Notes: generated by a model not told the origin, from the sequence alone. Positions 10,695 to 20,645 are shown, counted from the stretch's first letter. The stretch is DNA of 31,041 nt from Gracilaria caudata (GCA_030374735.1 JASCIV010000219.1:1-31041); one strand, 5' to 3'. Translations and numbers: made by a program.

Positions 10695-11047
10695 AGCGCG
10701 AGCGTGAGCGCAGGGCGGGGAGCTTATGGGTGGTGTGTAGGAGCCGAGCGGCGAAGCGAAGCGCGGCGTAGCGAAGCGCGCCGGAACAAAACGCGGCAGA
10801 ACGAACGCAGCGTTTGCGTTCGGGCGGATGCGTTGGTGCCGTACGGCTGGCAAGCGCAATGTGTGAGCATGTTCCGTTGCGCGCCGGCGTACACGTGGCG
10901 CGTGTCGCGGTGCGCTGGCGTGCGACCGCCTCGTTTTGCCCCTCACCGTGAAAACATACAGGGGGCAACGTTCGCGCAATCATGGAGCTCTGGGCTTCGT
11001 TCGCGCGCGCCGGTCGCAGCCACCCTGGCTGTGTGCCAAAGGCACTG
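10695..11047. other. GC-rich spacer between ARP5 and KCS
   Basis: This 353-bp interval should contain the 3' end of ARP5 and the promoter and leader of KCS. It is CpG-rich and carries repeated GCGAAGCGCG-like units near 10750-10790. No TATA box is evident. Frames crossing it are Arg/Ala-rich and are not believed. Confidence 0.5.
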
Positions 11048-13513
11048 CTACCCCAGCATCGAACGCGATCTCCCCCGCTTGCTAGCCTGCTTCTGCATCT
11101 TCTTCTTGAGCTCGAGGTCCGCCGCAGAGAGCACCGGTGTCGGCACGAACACATTACTCATGGCATGCTCTTTGAGGTACCCGTTCCCCATCTCCTCGAA
11201 CTCCGCTTTGGTGATGCAAGCCTTGCCGAACTCATCTCCCCCTTGTTCGGCAAATAGCGCCGCGCCCTTCCACGCATCCAAAACCGGGTCTTCTGCAAAC
11301 GTCAGCCCCGCAACGATGTCGTCTCCCCATTCACTCGGGAAACAACGTCTCAACTCTGCGCTAATTCGTTCGCGCAGTCCATAAGTCCGCGCCACTCCTC
11401 CTGTCACAAACACTTCCTTGACAATCTCACTCCGGTTCCCCACGCTGAGACGCAGTGCTTCGATCAGTCCACATTGTTCTACCCCAGACAATGTCGGTTG
11501 AAACATTAGCTCTGGTGTTCTAATCCTGTCCACCGTCACTGCGAATTCGTCCGCATACTTGTTCTCTTCGTACAACAGAGCAACGCCTTCAGGTCGTGAG
11601 ATCGTGGGATCCACTTCTTCCGGAGCCAACTCCATGATTTCCTCTCGCACAGCCTGCAATCGTGCTCTCTCTTCTGCGGAATTATCATCGGAATCAGACT
11701 CGTTGCCCCCTACTCTCATGGACCGGTACACATCCCAATCCTCATCATTCCACCCGAAGTTATCGTCATCTACGTCAGTTTTCGCTTTTCTTCCGCCTCT
11801 TCCCCGCCCTCTTCCTCTTCCTCGACCTCTCGTCTTGCGTCCACGTCCCCTTCCACGCCCCCTTCCTTTTCCGGCACCGTCTTCAAAGCCAGGCTTGTTC
11901 CCAGCGTGCTGAGCAAGTAAACGCATTCGTTCGCGAGCTGCCTGAGATCTTCTGTCAGAACCCGCTGCACGCGCTGCCTTCTTTTTCTTGATGCGCCCTG
12001 CTAATGTCTCTCGTTCTTTTCGAAGCCCTGCAAGATACTCCTCCGGCCGTTCCTCTTTCATTCGTCGTTTTTCCTCTGCTTGTCTCTCCTTTTCGGCTTT
12101 TTCGGCTTCTTTTGCTCGTTTTGCTCGTTCTCTTGCTTCAGCCGCGCCGCGCCATGCACGTATCTGCCGTTTCCGCTTGAGTTCTGCCGGGTTGAGTTCT
12201 GAATCAGACATAGACAGTAGCTCATCTTCATAAATACGTTTCCACCACGCTTCCTCTGCCGCTCGGGCTTTCCCTTCACCAAGCGTCTGTCGCTCATCGT
12301 CAAGTTTTTCTTGTCTCTTATCAATCTCAGCCAACAGCGCGGAAGTCGCATCCATATTCAAGTTTGACAGAGCAAGGTAGTAGCCGTCCTCGTCCAGTTC
12401 ACGCATTGCCTCGATTCGCTTAAGTTGGTAAAACTCGTCCATGCAAGCATAAAAGGGTTTTACCTCTTCTTCTGTGTATGATGTGCTTTCTACCGCTTCA
12501 TCGGTACCAGAACCTCTTTCCTTCCGAGCACGTCGCTTTTCCTTCATTAATTCGCTCAAACGACGCCCGTTCTCGCTTCGTGCTTGTTTCAGTTTTTCCT
12601 TTTCCTCCGCTGAAAGGGGAGGTTTCTCGGCACCCTCCCCTGTGGGAACCTTGACAGTTTTAGTGATCTTGTTGTAGTAATCGACATCAGTCTGTATGTC
12701 TAAAAGTTCGTTATCATAATCTTCTGAGACATAGCACACTTTTTCTTTCAAAAGTTCGCAACGATTTGTGGATAACACACCAGCGTGTTCTTGATTGAGC
12801 AACTGCAACCTTTTCGTGAACTGGTCTGTCATGTCTGAGCCTCCAACATTTATTCGCTTCACTCCGTTTGCACGCAGCGCTCCTTGCACAACTGGTAAGA
12901 CATGAGTTGTATAATATCCGCACGATATAACGCAACCGCTTCGATTCGCAAAAGAAAGACCACCGCGCGCTTGGCAATTCCAAAAGTAACTGAATAAGGC
13001 GTCCACACCAAAACATATTGAAGGTGCTTCGTATGCTTCAAAAATTAACTCCATCATCAGAGCTCGAGCTGAATTGGGCTGCATTGGGGCTTCAGTCAGT
13101 ACGAAGCTATGGTTAACTCGTGGCTCATCCGCCAATCCTAATCCAGCCAGGGTTCCATCCAATAATCTCTCCATGAGCGCAGGATTATTCGGCAAACCCG
13201 ACTTGTAAGCCGGTTTGGCAGTTGAGCGCGCGGAGGAAGTTAACGCATCAGTACCGACGAGAAACGTTCGTATGCCGGTTTCAGGATCCTTCAAACGAGC
13301 CACGTAAGGGGGAAGCTGCATAAGAGGTTCGGGGCACCGTGAGAATCCAGCTCGAAGGGTGGATGAACCCAGGTCGAAAACGATCGCTTTCGAAGAAGAG
13401 TATACATCATTTGTGTGATACTGGGCTGGTGTTACAGGTTTGTTATAAAGTGGAGAAGGATCATCCAAAAAAAAGTCGGGTTCTGGTCGTTTGCGAGCTT
13501 TCTGGCCAGCCAT
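11048..13513 (-). CDS. ARP5: Actin-related protein 5, INO80 chromatin-remodelling subunit
   Basis: The frame encodes 821 residues from an ATG with no interruption. The actin fold is split in the ARP5 manner. The N-terminal half has the first phosphate loop FDLGSSTLRAGF (46-57), LTEAPMQPNSAR (139-150) and VGGSDMTDQF (223-232). A long charged, coiled-coil-like insert occupies about 290-640, and the C-terminal half resumes with VFVTGGVARTYGLRERI (701-717) and DAWKGAALFA (746-755). ARP5 forms a module with Ies6 and couples the INO80 ATPase to nucleosome sliding in the nucleus. The insert contains an uninterrupted Gly-Arg repeat at about 549-576, which I do not know from animal or yeast ARP5. The gene is divergent from WDR12. 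Confidence 0.93.
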   Translation of the reverse strand: MAGQKARKRPEPDFFLDDPSPLYNKPVTPAQYHTNDVYSSSKAIVFDLGSSTLRAGFSRCPEPLMQLPPYVARLKDPETGIRTFLVGTDALTSSARSTAKPAYKSGLPNNPALMERLLDGTLAGLGLADEPRVNHSFVLTEAPMQPNSARALMMELIFEAYEAPSICFGVDALFSYFWNCQARGGLSFANRSGCVISCGYYTTHVLPVVQGALRANGVKRINVGGSDMTDQFTKRLQLLNQEHAGVLSTNRCELLKEKVCYVSEDYDNELLDIQTDVDYYNKITKTVKVPTGEGAEKPPLSAEEKEKLKQARSENGRRLSELMKEKRRARKERGSGTDEAVESTSYTEEEVKPFYACMDEFYQLKRIEAMRELDEDGYYLALSNLNMDATSALLAEIDKRQEKLDDERQTLGEGKARAAEEAWWKRIYEDELLSMSDSELNPAELKRKRQIRAWRGAAEARERAKRAKEAEKAEKERQAEEKRRMKEERPEEYLAGLRKERETLAGRIKKKKAARAAGSDRRSQAARERMRLLAQHAGNKPGFEDGAGKGRGRGRGRGRKTRGRGRGRGRGRGGRKAKTDVDDDNFGWNDEDWDVYRSMRVGGNESDSDDNSAEERARLQAVREEIMELAPEEVDPTISRPEGVALLYEENKYADEFAVTVDRIRTPELMFQPTLSGVEQCGLIEALRLSVGNRSEIVKEVFVTGGVARTYGLRERISAELRRCFPSEWGDDIVAGLTFAEDPVLDAWKGAALFAEQGGDEFGKACITKAEFEEMGNGYLKEHAMSNVFVPTPVLSAADLELKKKMQKQASKRGRSRSMLG
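11786..11869 (-). repeat. Gly-Arg repeat coding tract within ARP5
   Basis: On the coding strand this is a purine-rich GGNCGN-type array specifying alternating Gly and Arg, followed by Gly-Gly-Arg-Lys. It lies in the charged insert between the two halves of the actin fold, next to an acidic stretch. Confidence 0.85.
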
Positions 13514-14011
13514 TTTCGCACGCCGGCGACGGAGAAGGGAAAAGCACGACCTTTGGAGAGCGCAGAGTGTCTAGGAGTTGAATTGCGAAAGCGACCATCG
13601 CTTGGATGTGTGGCGGACGCGAAGTGGTGAGTTCGTGGGCGGAGCAAAGATCATTCTACTGGATCAGTGCAACGTGTCACCACAGGCCGTACTCATTTGA
13701 GCGGATCCACGATAGATTTAAAAAAATAAAATTCCTCACCGCCGTCGGCAGTTGATCAACGAACGTCTACAAAGGTACTGTATCTTGCCAAGTCCACCCG
13801 TCTAAGCGATGTTTGCAAAGGATCATTCCCTGCAAGCATAGCTTAAAAGACATTCGTCTTGCGAAACTCGAAGTTTTGCGTCCTGCAGCCCCTGGAAGAA
13901 GCTGTACCATAGGAAGCGCCGCAGATTATGAGATAGGACAAAAGGGTCTAGCGTGTCGTTTAGAAGAGTTGGCAGAATCGTTTTCCTATCTGTCCACTTC
14001 ACGGTTTGAAA
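13514..14011. promoter_or_regulatory. Divergent intergenic region between ARP5 and WDR12
   Basis: The two start codons are 498 bp apart on opposite strands, so the promoters of both genes should lie here. An A/T-rich stretch sits at about 13713-13735 (TTTAAAAAAATAAAA). A small plus-strand frame from 13813 has no recognisable product. Shared control of a chromatin gene and a ribosome-assembly gene is only inferred from position. Confidence 0.45.
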
Positions 14012-15259
14012 ATGGGAGGCCCAACCGCAACTTCGTCTTCAAGAGCATTGCAGGTTCGCTTCAAGAGTGGAGTTGAACAGGAAGCCTATAAAGCAGCACA
14101 TAATGCGTTGCTGCAAGTCCCAGCTCACTTTGGCCGCAAATCCTTAAGAACTGTGATACACACATTGCTCAATCTTCCCGAAGAAGACAAGCCAGACTTC
14201 CACTTTTTAATCGATGGCATTCCATTACGCACTACCCTCGAGAAGTTTCTTGAACGAAGAAACTTGTCCTTCGAACACACTATCACTCTCACGTACTACC
14301 TTCCAATCTTAGACCCGAGTTCCAAAGGCGACAAAACTATATCGGAAAGTTGGATTTCTTCGCTTGATGCAGATGCGAACTGTCGCGTGCTTGCAGGCTT
14401 GTTTTCCGGTCGAGTTTCAATACTACACCACGATAAAATCATTCTCAACGAATCTAACTTCTCCGAACCTCACAAAGCTCCAGTCAAAGATGTGCGATGG
14501 CTCCGTGATGACTACTTTCTAACAGTTTCGTCAGATGAAACAGCGTGTGTGTGGCGGTTCAATGGCGATGATGCGCAGATTGTCTCTCGTATGGATACCA
14601 ACGAAACAAACCCAGCCTCATTTTCGGCAGCGAGTGTTAAACAAGAGACCAACATCGCTGCATTGGGCTGCGTGGACGGTTCAATTTGGTTGACTCAAGA
14701 TTGCTTGGACGGCGTGAGCGAACCATCCGAGACAAAGAAAAGGAAGAACGTACCCAGCATTTCTGCTAGTAGGGTAACGGATGGTAATCTATGCGTCAGC
14801 GGACTAACATGGCGCGAAAATGAAATCATTTCCGTCGGTTGGGATGGATTCACGAACGTCTTCTGCGCAGAAACATGCATGAAGAAGACAACAATTCCGA
14901 GCGGAGGAAAGGCATTGACAGCAGTAGCGACAGTACAGAATGGGGATTTCTGTGTAGTAAGTGCAATGGACGGAGCAATACGCATGATTGATGGAAGATC
15001 AGGGAATGGAGTGGTAGGTGCTTGCGGCAAACGAGATGCACATCGGGGAATTGTCACAGATGTCATTGCTGACGAGATGTTAGTGGTGAGTACTGGTGTA
15101 GATGGGTGTGTAAAGTTTTGGGATCGAAGAAGTTTGTTAAGTCCGCAAAAAACGGTGCGTTCGGACGGCAAGCTGTTCGCGGTAGATGTAGTGAAAGGAG
15201 AAAACATATCCGTGTTTGCCGCTGGACAAACTGGAGCTGTGCTTAGACTTGAGGTGTAA
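14012..15259 (+). CDS. WDR12: Ribosome biogenesis WD-repeat protein WDR12/YTM1
   Basis: The protein has 415 residues from the first ATG, close to the family length of about 420-460. Residues about 13-98 form the NLE ubiquitin-like domain, with VRFKSG, RKSLRTVIHTLLNL and FHFLIDGIPLRTTLEKFL. SWISSLDADANCRVLAGLFSG near 113-133 opens the WD-repeat propeller, whose repeats end in residues such as ACVWRFNG and GCVKFWDRR. A basic TKKRKN near 231-236 may be a nuclear signal. The protein forms the PeBoW complex with PES1 and BOP1 and is needed for processing of the 60S precursor; its NLE domain contacts the AAA ATPase Rea1/midasin. NLE1/Rsa4 shares the N-terminal domain, but its propeller is longer, so WDR12 fits better. 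Confidence 0.9.
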   Translation: MGGPTATSSSRALQVRFKSGVEQEAYKAAHNALLQVPAHFGRKSLRTVIHTLLNLPEEDKPDFHFLIDGIPLRTTLEKFLERRNLSFEHTITLTYYLPILDPSSKGDKTISESWISSLDADANCRVLAGLFSGRVSILHHDKIILNESNFSEPHKAPVKDVRWLRDDYFLTVSSDETACVWRFNGDDAQIVSRMDTNETNPASFSAASVKQETNIAALGCVDGSIWLTQDCLDGVSEPSETKKRKNVPSISASRVTDGNLCVSGLTWRENEIISVGWDGFTNVFCAETCMKKTTIPSGGKALTAVATVQNGDFCVVSAMDGAIRMIDGRSGNGVVGACGKRDAHRGIVTDVIADEMLVVSTGVDGCVKFWDRRSLLSPQKTVRSDGKLFAVDVVKGENISVFAAGQTGAVLRLEV

Positions 15260-16512
15260 ACCGGATCGAAGAGGGAACGTCACGAGATTGTTTCAAGAAT
15301 GGCGGATTGATGCTTGTGTGACCGACCTACTGTAATGGTGGGTCTATGGTAATACTTCTCTTGGATACATCTTCCCAAGAAACACTGCAGAGTGTGTGCA
15401 AAAGGAAGGAATTCTCGAAAGACTATCATCATGATGAGGCGGTAGCACTGGTTTGGCCTTCTTGTAGAGGCCCTGGATGACAGCGACCGCGGCTGGGCGT
15501 TTCTGGAAAGGTCAAGAACAGGGCCGTGCGTTAAGGAAGAAGCACTGGAGAGCACGGTGCAGAGTTATACGGTTGTGATAGTATGAAGCACAGGGTTGCT
15601 GTCAAGCCTCGGGACGAGAAGATATGGGCGCTCCTACTACAGTACTGTTTTTGTACCCTGTACAAAGGTACGTCAGCCCTGGGCGTCACGGAGAGGCAAA
15701 ATAATCGCGAGCAGATCGTTTGGTGCCGTAAGCAAGCAGTTGTTCTTTGCAGCAACAAAGACAGAAGAGGCGCGAGACACGGTTCATACCTTCGCCGTGT
15801 TTGCGTCCGCTGGCGAACTGATGTCGCTGATCATCATGGCTTCTCCGCACCTCGTAATTCGCAATTCCCCGCGCACACGTGTTGATAATCCGTGCGCTTG
15901 CGACGCATTCCTCTCGCGACGGCTGCGGCGTGCATCGCGCAAGCAATAGTCTTCGCCACTGACGCACACGACGTGGAGCTCGCTGCGCTCAAACAGTGCC
16001 GCGCAGCCGCGCCACAGCAGAGCTCATACGAAGGTAGTACGCTACATAGCGCCAACTCCGCATTGTGTTACAAAGCAACGCCGCGGGGCGCGTTGCAAGT
16101 GCCCGGCCAAGCTGTGCAAAGATTGCCTTACCAAAAATAAGCCAACCGTCAGCTGTACGTTTGCACGGCGCGCGAAGTCGGGACACAGCACAACGCTGCG
16201 CTCCGGTTCCGCCACGTCGAGCGTCCCGCGCTTTGACGTGCGTGAGCCATCCCGCCTTCAAACTTTTCTGAGCGCGCCTACGCAACTGCTATGCTCGCCT
16301 TCCCCCGGCCCCTTTAGGCCTGATGCTGTTGCTGTCTGTGCATCGGCTGCTTGACGCCATGAGTGCCGCCTCCGCGTCATTTGCCTCCACTGGCGCAGCT
16401 CTGCTTCTCCATTCCGTTTCCAGCTGTTGGTGTGGATGATTGCAAGCTGTTTACTTGTAGTGAGGTCGTGACTTCTTTTTCGGTGGCGTTTGATACCTTC
16501 CTGGAAAGAAGT
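15260..16512. other. Intergenic region with GC-rich leader of the DEP gene
   Basis: This 1.25-kb stretch has no convincing gene. The last 600 bp are CpG-rich, like the segment upstream of 7893. An ATG at 16359 opens a 26-codon frame ending at 16439. It could be an upstream ORF or the start of a spliced first exon, because the DEP frame itself is open from 16363 without an ATG. Confidence 0.5.
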
Positions 16513-17496
16513 ATGGCTGCAAAGGGTTCTGGAATCTTTTTGTACGTGCAAGTTCGCATCACCGGTGTTGTGCAGCCGATGCTCGTGCCGAAGATGTTGA
16601 ATCAAGTTCAAGTGGGTGATAGACAGTTTCTCTTCCGACGATATAAGCGGTGCTTCTCCGGTACCGACGCGGTGCGCTTCTTTCTGGCTAAACGTTTTGC
16701 CCGCAATGAGCACGAAGCTGTGGCAATTGGCAATGCGTTGCTTAAGGCCGGCGTGTTTCGACATGTTAGGAATGAACATCTTTTCCGGAATGGCGAGTAC
16801 TTTTACAGATTTGCTGCTCATGAGGACTACGCAGTCGAGGACGAAAGCGTCAATCTCAGGAGTTCGCGAATGATGAGCGTTGCTTGCAACTCTTACATGA
16901 GAATGCCGGAGATTTCCCGCGTTGATACTGGTCCAGTTATGTCTAGCTCCAATTACAGTGATGCCACTTTCTTTTCGTATGAAGATTATTCAATGACCGA
17001 TGATCGGCCGGAGTTTGACGAGACCGACATTATTGTTGAGACTGGAATTCGTATCGGAACCAGAGTGTTTCCCAATCTTGTGTCTAACTTCACGCATGCA
17101 AAAGACCTAATCGGAACTAACGCTAACAAAGGAAAAATCCTCGAGAAGTCCTTCACAGGGAGAGCTGCTGTCAAATGGCTTGTTCGGCACAGATACGCGA
17201 AGAACAATTTGGAGGCTATCAGCATTGGCAACGCCATGCTTTCCTCTGGTGTTTTCTATCCACTGGAAAACGATGCCGATTCTGGCTTTGATGCGAACTT
17301 GATTCATTATCGAATGATGGCAGACACCGATTTATCCAAGGAGCTTAGAAGAGGTGCCCGCAAGGACATGTTTTTGAGATTGCTTGGAGTGAACAGGGCC
17401 AAGTCAGGCGCCAGCGTACATCAGCAACAAACGCCATGGTTTGAGGATCCTATATCCTTTTCTTTCACATCAACAAGTAGCGGCGGCTTCCGTTAA
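16513..17496 (+). CDS. Protein with two DEP domains
   Basis: From the first in-frame ATG the product has 327 residues. The first DEP domain (about 23-101) shows FLFRRYKRCFSGTDAVRFFL and the typical AIGNALLKAGVFRHV helix. The second (about 177-258) shows ILEKSFTGRAAVKWLV and AISIGNAMLSSGVFYPL. The linker between them (about 105-170) is Ser-, Met- and Asp-rich. DEP domains bind membrane phospholipids or GPCR-pathway proteins in signalling. No kinase, RGS, GEF or other catalytic domain is attached, so this could be an adaptor. The true N terminus is uncertain: 50 in-frame codons lie upstream without ATG, and a spliced first exon from the ATG at 16359 is conceivable. Confidence 0.82.
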   Translation: MAAKGSGIFLYVQVRITGVVQPMLVPKMLNQVQVGDRQFLFRRYKRCFSGTDAVRFFLAKRFARNEHEAVAIGNALLKAGVFRHVRNEHLFRNGEYFYRFAAHEDYAVEDESVNLRSSRMMSVACNSYMRMPEISRVDTGPVMSSSNYSDATFFSYEDYSMTDDRPEFDETDIIVETGIRIGTRVFPNLVSNFTHAKDLIGTNANKGKILEKSFTGRAAVKWLVRHRYAKNNLEAISIGNAMLSSGVFYPLENDADSGFDANLIHYRMMADTDLSKELRRGARKDMFLRLLGVNRAKSGASVHQQQTPWFEDPISFSFTSTSSGGFR

Positions 17497-18259
17497 CAAC
17501 TCAGTGGACATTGCTTTCGTGCTGCACATTCTCCCTGTACAGTAATGACCTCGAACGCATCAGCACAGATTAACTACAAGCATCTTTGAGCCAGACTACG
17601 ACACACTGAATTCATTTGTGAATCATATAAAGCGAGACATTATTCTTATACTGTAGATACATGCCCTCTCACAATTTTGCTATTGCTTCTTCTTTTCGTT
17701 GTAAACGTTCAAACCTGTGATACAACACCTGCATCCTTAAATCCTAGCGTCTACGCTTTGAGTGTATATGGGAGAAACACGATGCACGTCTTCACAGTGG
17801 GTTTGGAGCCTCATTTACACGACCGCCGGGCTTCTTCTCGAGGGAAGAGCTGTATTTTGTGAGGACTTTTTGGAAGCTGTGCTTCAGCTCTCTAAAATGA
17901 ATTGTGGTTGCCCTCTCCGCAATACCTATGTTCGAAAGATATCAAGAAAAAAGCTAGTTATAGTTATGATTGTTGTCGTATATATACAAAAGCGACCATG
18001 ACAAAAACTCTTTACCGAAAGAACCTGACCAATGCTGTATCTTTCGCGAAAATGGTTTAGAAGAATCCACGGTATCACACACAAAGCGTTTCTAATCTGT
18101 AAGGCCTCGAGCTCCTCTTCAAGTACGGTTTTGCTCTCCGCTCACCTTTGTAATCGAAAATGAGAAATTAATAATCATACAACACCGCCGATACGTAATA
18201 CAAGGGATTACCTTACATGTACGCGTTAGGCCACAGATGGTCATCGTGAATTTTTCTGT
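17497..18259. other. Convergent 3' intergenic region
   Basis: The DEP gene and the NTR gene point at each other here. I see only 3'-flank-type, A/T-richer sequence and short unconvincing frames, the longest about 80 codons. Confidence 0.5.
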
Positions 18260-18748
18260 TTAGCAGCCTGCGACAGGGCTGTAGTACAGAAACACTTTAT
18301 CGTTGTAAGGACACGACTTCCAAGGCTTGTTGTAGCTGCAGGAAGTCGCGGTGTAGGTCTCCATTGAAGCGGGGAGACCAGGCGGTGGCGTGGCAGAACG
18401 GCACAACTTGGCGGTCACGGCGTACATGACTCCAGGAACGAATTTGACACCACAAGCGGACTTCGGTGATTTGACCAAGATGTATTCGTTTGAAGGCGCA
18501 CAACCACGGAAGGTAACCTTAACACGCATCACGGTGTACTCATAGTTCGGGTCTCCAGTTGCACGATTCTCGACAGCCTCTGCCTTAAAAACAGGAGTAG
18601 TGTCGCTAGTGTATCCACTCTTGACGCTGGATGGCATCCTGCAGGAGCACTTTGAAGGAGACATAGATTGGCGAATCACATTCTCAGACTGAGCGCAGAT
18701 AACGGCGAAAGCTGCTGCGAACACAGCAGCAAGAATCGAAAACTTCAT
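18260..18748 (-). CDS. Secreted NTR-domain (TIMP-like) small protein
   Basis: The product has 162 residues from an ATG followed by an obvious signal peptide (about 1-19, FSILAAVFAAAFAVICA). The secreted part carries eight cysteines at 34, 36, 83, 99, 116, 137, 146 and 162, enough for four disulfides. The pattern follows the netrin/TIMP fold: CSC, then FKAEAVEN, a strand ending FRGC, SACGVKFVPGVMYAV, and a C-terminal pair around SCSYNKPWKSC. NTR domains occur in TIMPs, complement C3/C5, netrins and frizzled-related proteins. Here the domain stands alone. The CxC is preceded by about 14 residues after the predicted cleavage site, unlike TIMPs, where Cys1 is the mature N terminus. A metalloprotease-inhibitor role is therefore unproven. 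Confidence 0.8.
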   Translation of the reverse strand: MKFSILAAVFAAAFAVICAQSENVIRQSMSPSKCSCRMPSSVKSGYTSDTTPVFKAEAVENRATGDPNYEYTVMRVKVTFRGCAPSNEYILVKSPKSACGVKFVPGVMYAVTAKLCRSATPPPGLPASMETYTATSCSYNKPWKSCPYNDKVFLYYSPVAGC

Positions 18749-20088
18749 TCTCTTACGGGTAAAGGTTCGTTCGCGGTGACCAGGAGAGGTGGCACTGCTC
18801 GAGCGATTGACTACCCCCGTAAGTACACACGAACTATGTGCACGCTGTTGTAAGAGATGAGCAAAGACGATTCCTCGGAACAATATCTAGCTTGCGTCAA
18901 ACGGATAGATAACAAATACCTACACACCTCCTGGTTTCTGCCGGGGCCTTCGCACGTCTCCTTTCGATGTTCTGTTATTCTTTTTTAGTTGCCCAACAGC
19001 ACACGAGTCTTCGTTAAGAGGCCCTTTGAACGCATGATGACAAATTATACGGACAACAACTTCTTACAGTTTCAAAGTCCCTCTTCTTTCGCAGCTCACC
19101 CCATCATACTAAGGACCTTTTGCAATGAGGTTCATCAAAGAACATGCCTTCGAGGGTATCTTTCTTTCTACGCCACGTAAAGTTACGGGCCCATCGGATG
19201 ACGCCCGTCCTTAAGAAGACTGAAGTTGAACCGGTCATGATTTTCTGGTCTGCTGTTATGAGGTGCTCCGCAGGAAGATCGAACTCCCGGGCCATCAATA
19301 TTGCTGTCAAATATGCCGAGCTGCCATACCTCTGCTTCCTCATTTCGTCAACGGTGACAAAACGCATGGTCCTGATATAATTGCCAGACCATTATCAAAG
19401 TGTCATGGTCCGAACTGTAAAGCGTCGCAGAGGTCTTTGAAATCTTGCCTCGCGACATACATAGTCTTGAGAGACGAAAAACAATTTAGCCACCATTAAA
19501 CCCGTCTAAAGATTGAGAAGAGCAGGGATCTGCATCGAACATAGAACTCGGACCTTGGGTATGCATCAGTTATCGATTTCGTTCTGCCTGATGAAGAGGG
19601 GCAGAGCAATTGCTCGTAGCTTGAAATATCAAGAATATGGCATATATGCTTTCTTCTTCTTCTTGATCGTCAAAATCGGTTCTCCGGTGTGTATCATACA
19701 CACATGTGATGAGATTTTCTTCTTCTTGGATCACATGAAGACGACGAGAAGAAGAAAGCTTATTGGGAAGTACAGGCAAGTGGAGTCATGAAAGAAGCAC
19801 CATTACATGAGGAAAACAAAATGCGACCCTCAGAACAGAGGCAGTCGAAGACGAGCAGATGCATTTGTAAATTATCGTTTGTAGAAGATTGGACGCGCAC
19901 CTGTCTATGTATCTAGGCGCAGAGCGCCTTTCCGATGTCATGATATGATTTTGAGGGAGCTTTCTGCACAAAAGGTTCAAAGGTTTCCTCGGCCTTTGTC
20001 TCAATATGTGCCAACGGATCATAATCGTACAACCTGTCCAGGGTAGTGAGTGCTTGAAGCATGTTTCGGTCGCCTCGAATCTCAGGTG
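18749..20088. other. Intergenic region upstream of the NTR and kinase genes
   Basis: The first few hundred bases should be the promoter and leader of the NTR gene. The frame preceding its ATG is open for 45 codons but lacks ATG. The rest has no recognised gene apart from a small minus-strand frame listed separately. A pyrimidine- and TTC-rich patch lies near 19650-19760. Confidence 0.45.
19104..19367 (-). CDS. Possible small ORF, 87 codons, unrecognised
   Basis: This frame starts at ATG and reads as a balanced, globular-looking peptide (for example TAILMAREFDLPAEHLITAD near 21-40) rather than low-complexity noise. I do not recognise a family. A GTATGT donor-like site lies about 100 nt upstream on the same strand, and an AG occurs just before the ATG, so it could be a terminal exon or a decayed gene fragment. 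The simple join tested did not keep the frame. Confidence 0.18.
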   Translation of the reverse strand: MRFVTVDEMRKQRYGSSAYLTAILMAREFDLPAEHLITADQKIMTGSTSVFLRTGVIRWARNFTWRRKKDTLEGMFFDEPHCKRSLV

Positions 20089-20498
20089 ATGACCTCCGTT
20101 GTCAGCAATGAAGCGGGTTGTGGTTTGCTCTTCAACACATCTTTGCAGTCTCTCTCTTTTACAGGTACTACTGTCAATCTGATTCGACATGAGCCACAGA
20201 GTGAAAGTTTGTATGAAGCTTTACTTCAGTTAAGTAATCGAAAACTGCTATCCAAAGTAAAGAAGCAATTCAATTACTGCATACTGCAGAGCGTTTCTGT
20301 TCAAAGGAACGCTCTCTTCAGTAGTTTTTGGCCTCCGTTGGAATTCCGTCTGCGTTCTCATTTCGCTCCGACCACGCAAAAGTGGATCGGAGACAGCCAC
20401 ACCACGGGAAGGCGAGATGCACGTGCCAACGCTCTCTTATTGCTAAGAAAACCAGCATCATCTTTAATAAATGAAATCTTTCGACCATTTCCACTAGT
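20089..20498 (+). other. Candidate first exon of the kinase gene
   Basis: The plus frame is open from an ATG at 20089 to a donor-like GT|GTATGC at 20498/20499. A pyrimidine-rich acceptor (TTTTATTTCCGTTCAG) ends at 20626. Removing these 128 nt joins ...RPFPLV to TELQVVMEILE in frame with the kinase ORF and gives a 391-residue protein. A GATAACT branch-point-like sequence lies within the intron. The exon's translation has no domain I recognise. The 18-mer TCTCTCTCTTTTACAGGT at 20149-20166 is another acceptor-like site inside it. Confidence 0.35.
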
Positions 20499-20645
20499 GT
20501 ATGCACATCATCGTTGACGGCGACCTCTCTCTCCTCCCGCGTCAAACAAACGTCGAGCTCTCTTCACGTCTTCATTGATAACTCAGTTCACGTTCAGCTT
20601 CAGGTGCGCCTTTTATTTCCGTTCAGTACTGAACTTCAAGTTGTG

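Noticed and set aside
10695..10979. N-terminal extension of KCS
   Set aside because: The 95 extra codons have no ATG start and are Arg/Pro/Ala-rich from a GC-rich leader. The ATG at 10694 gives a normal KCS with two anchors.
12058..12351. 97-codon minus frame rich in Lys, Arg and Gln
   Set aside because: It is a frame-shifted reading of the charged ARP5 insert.
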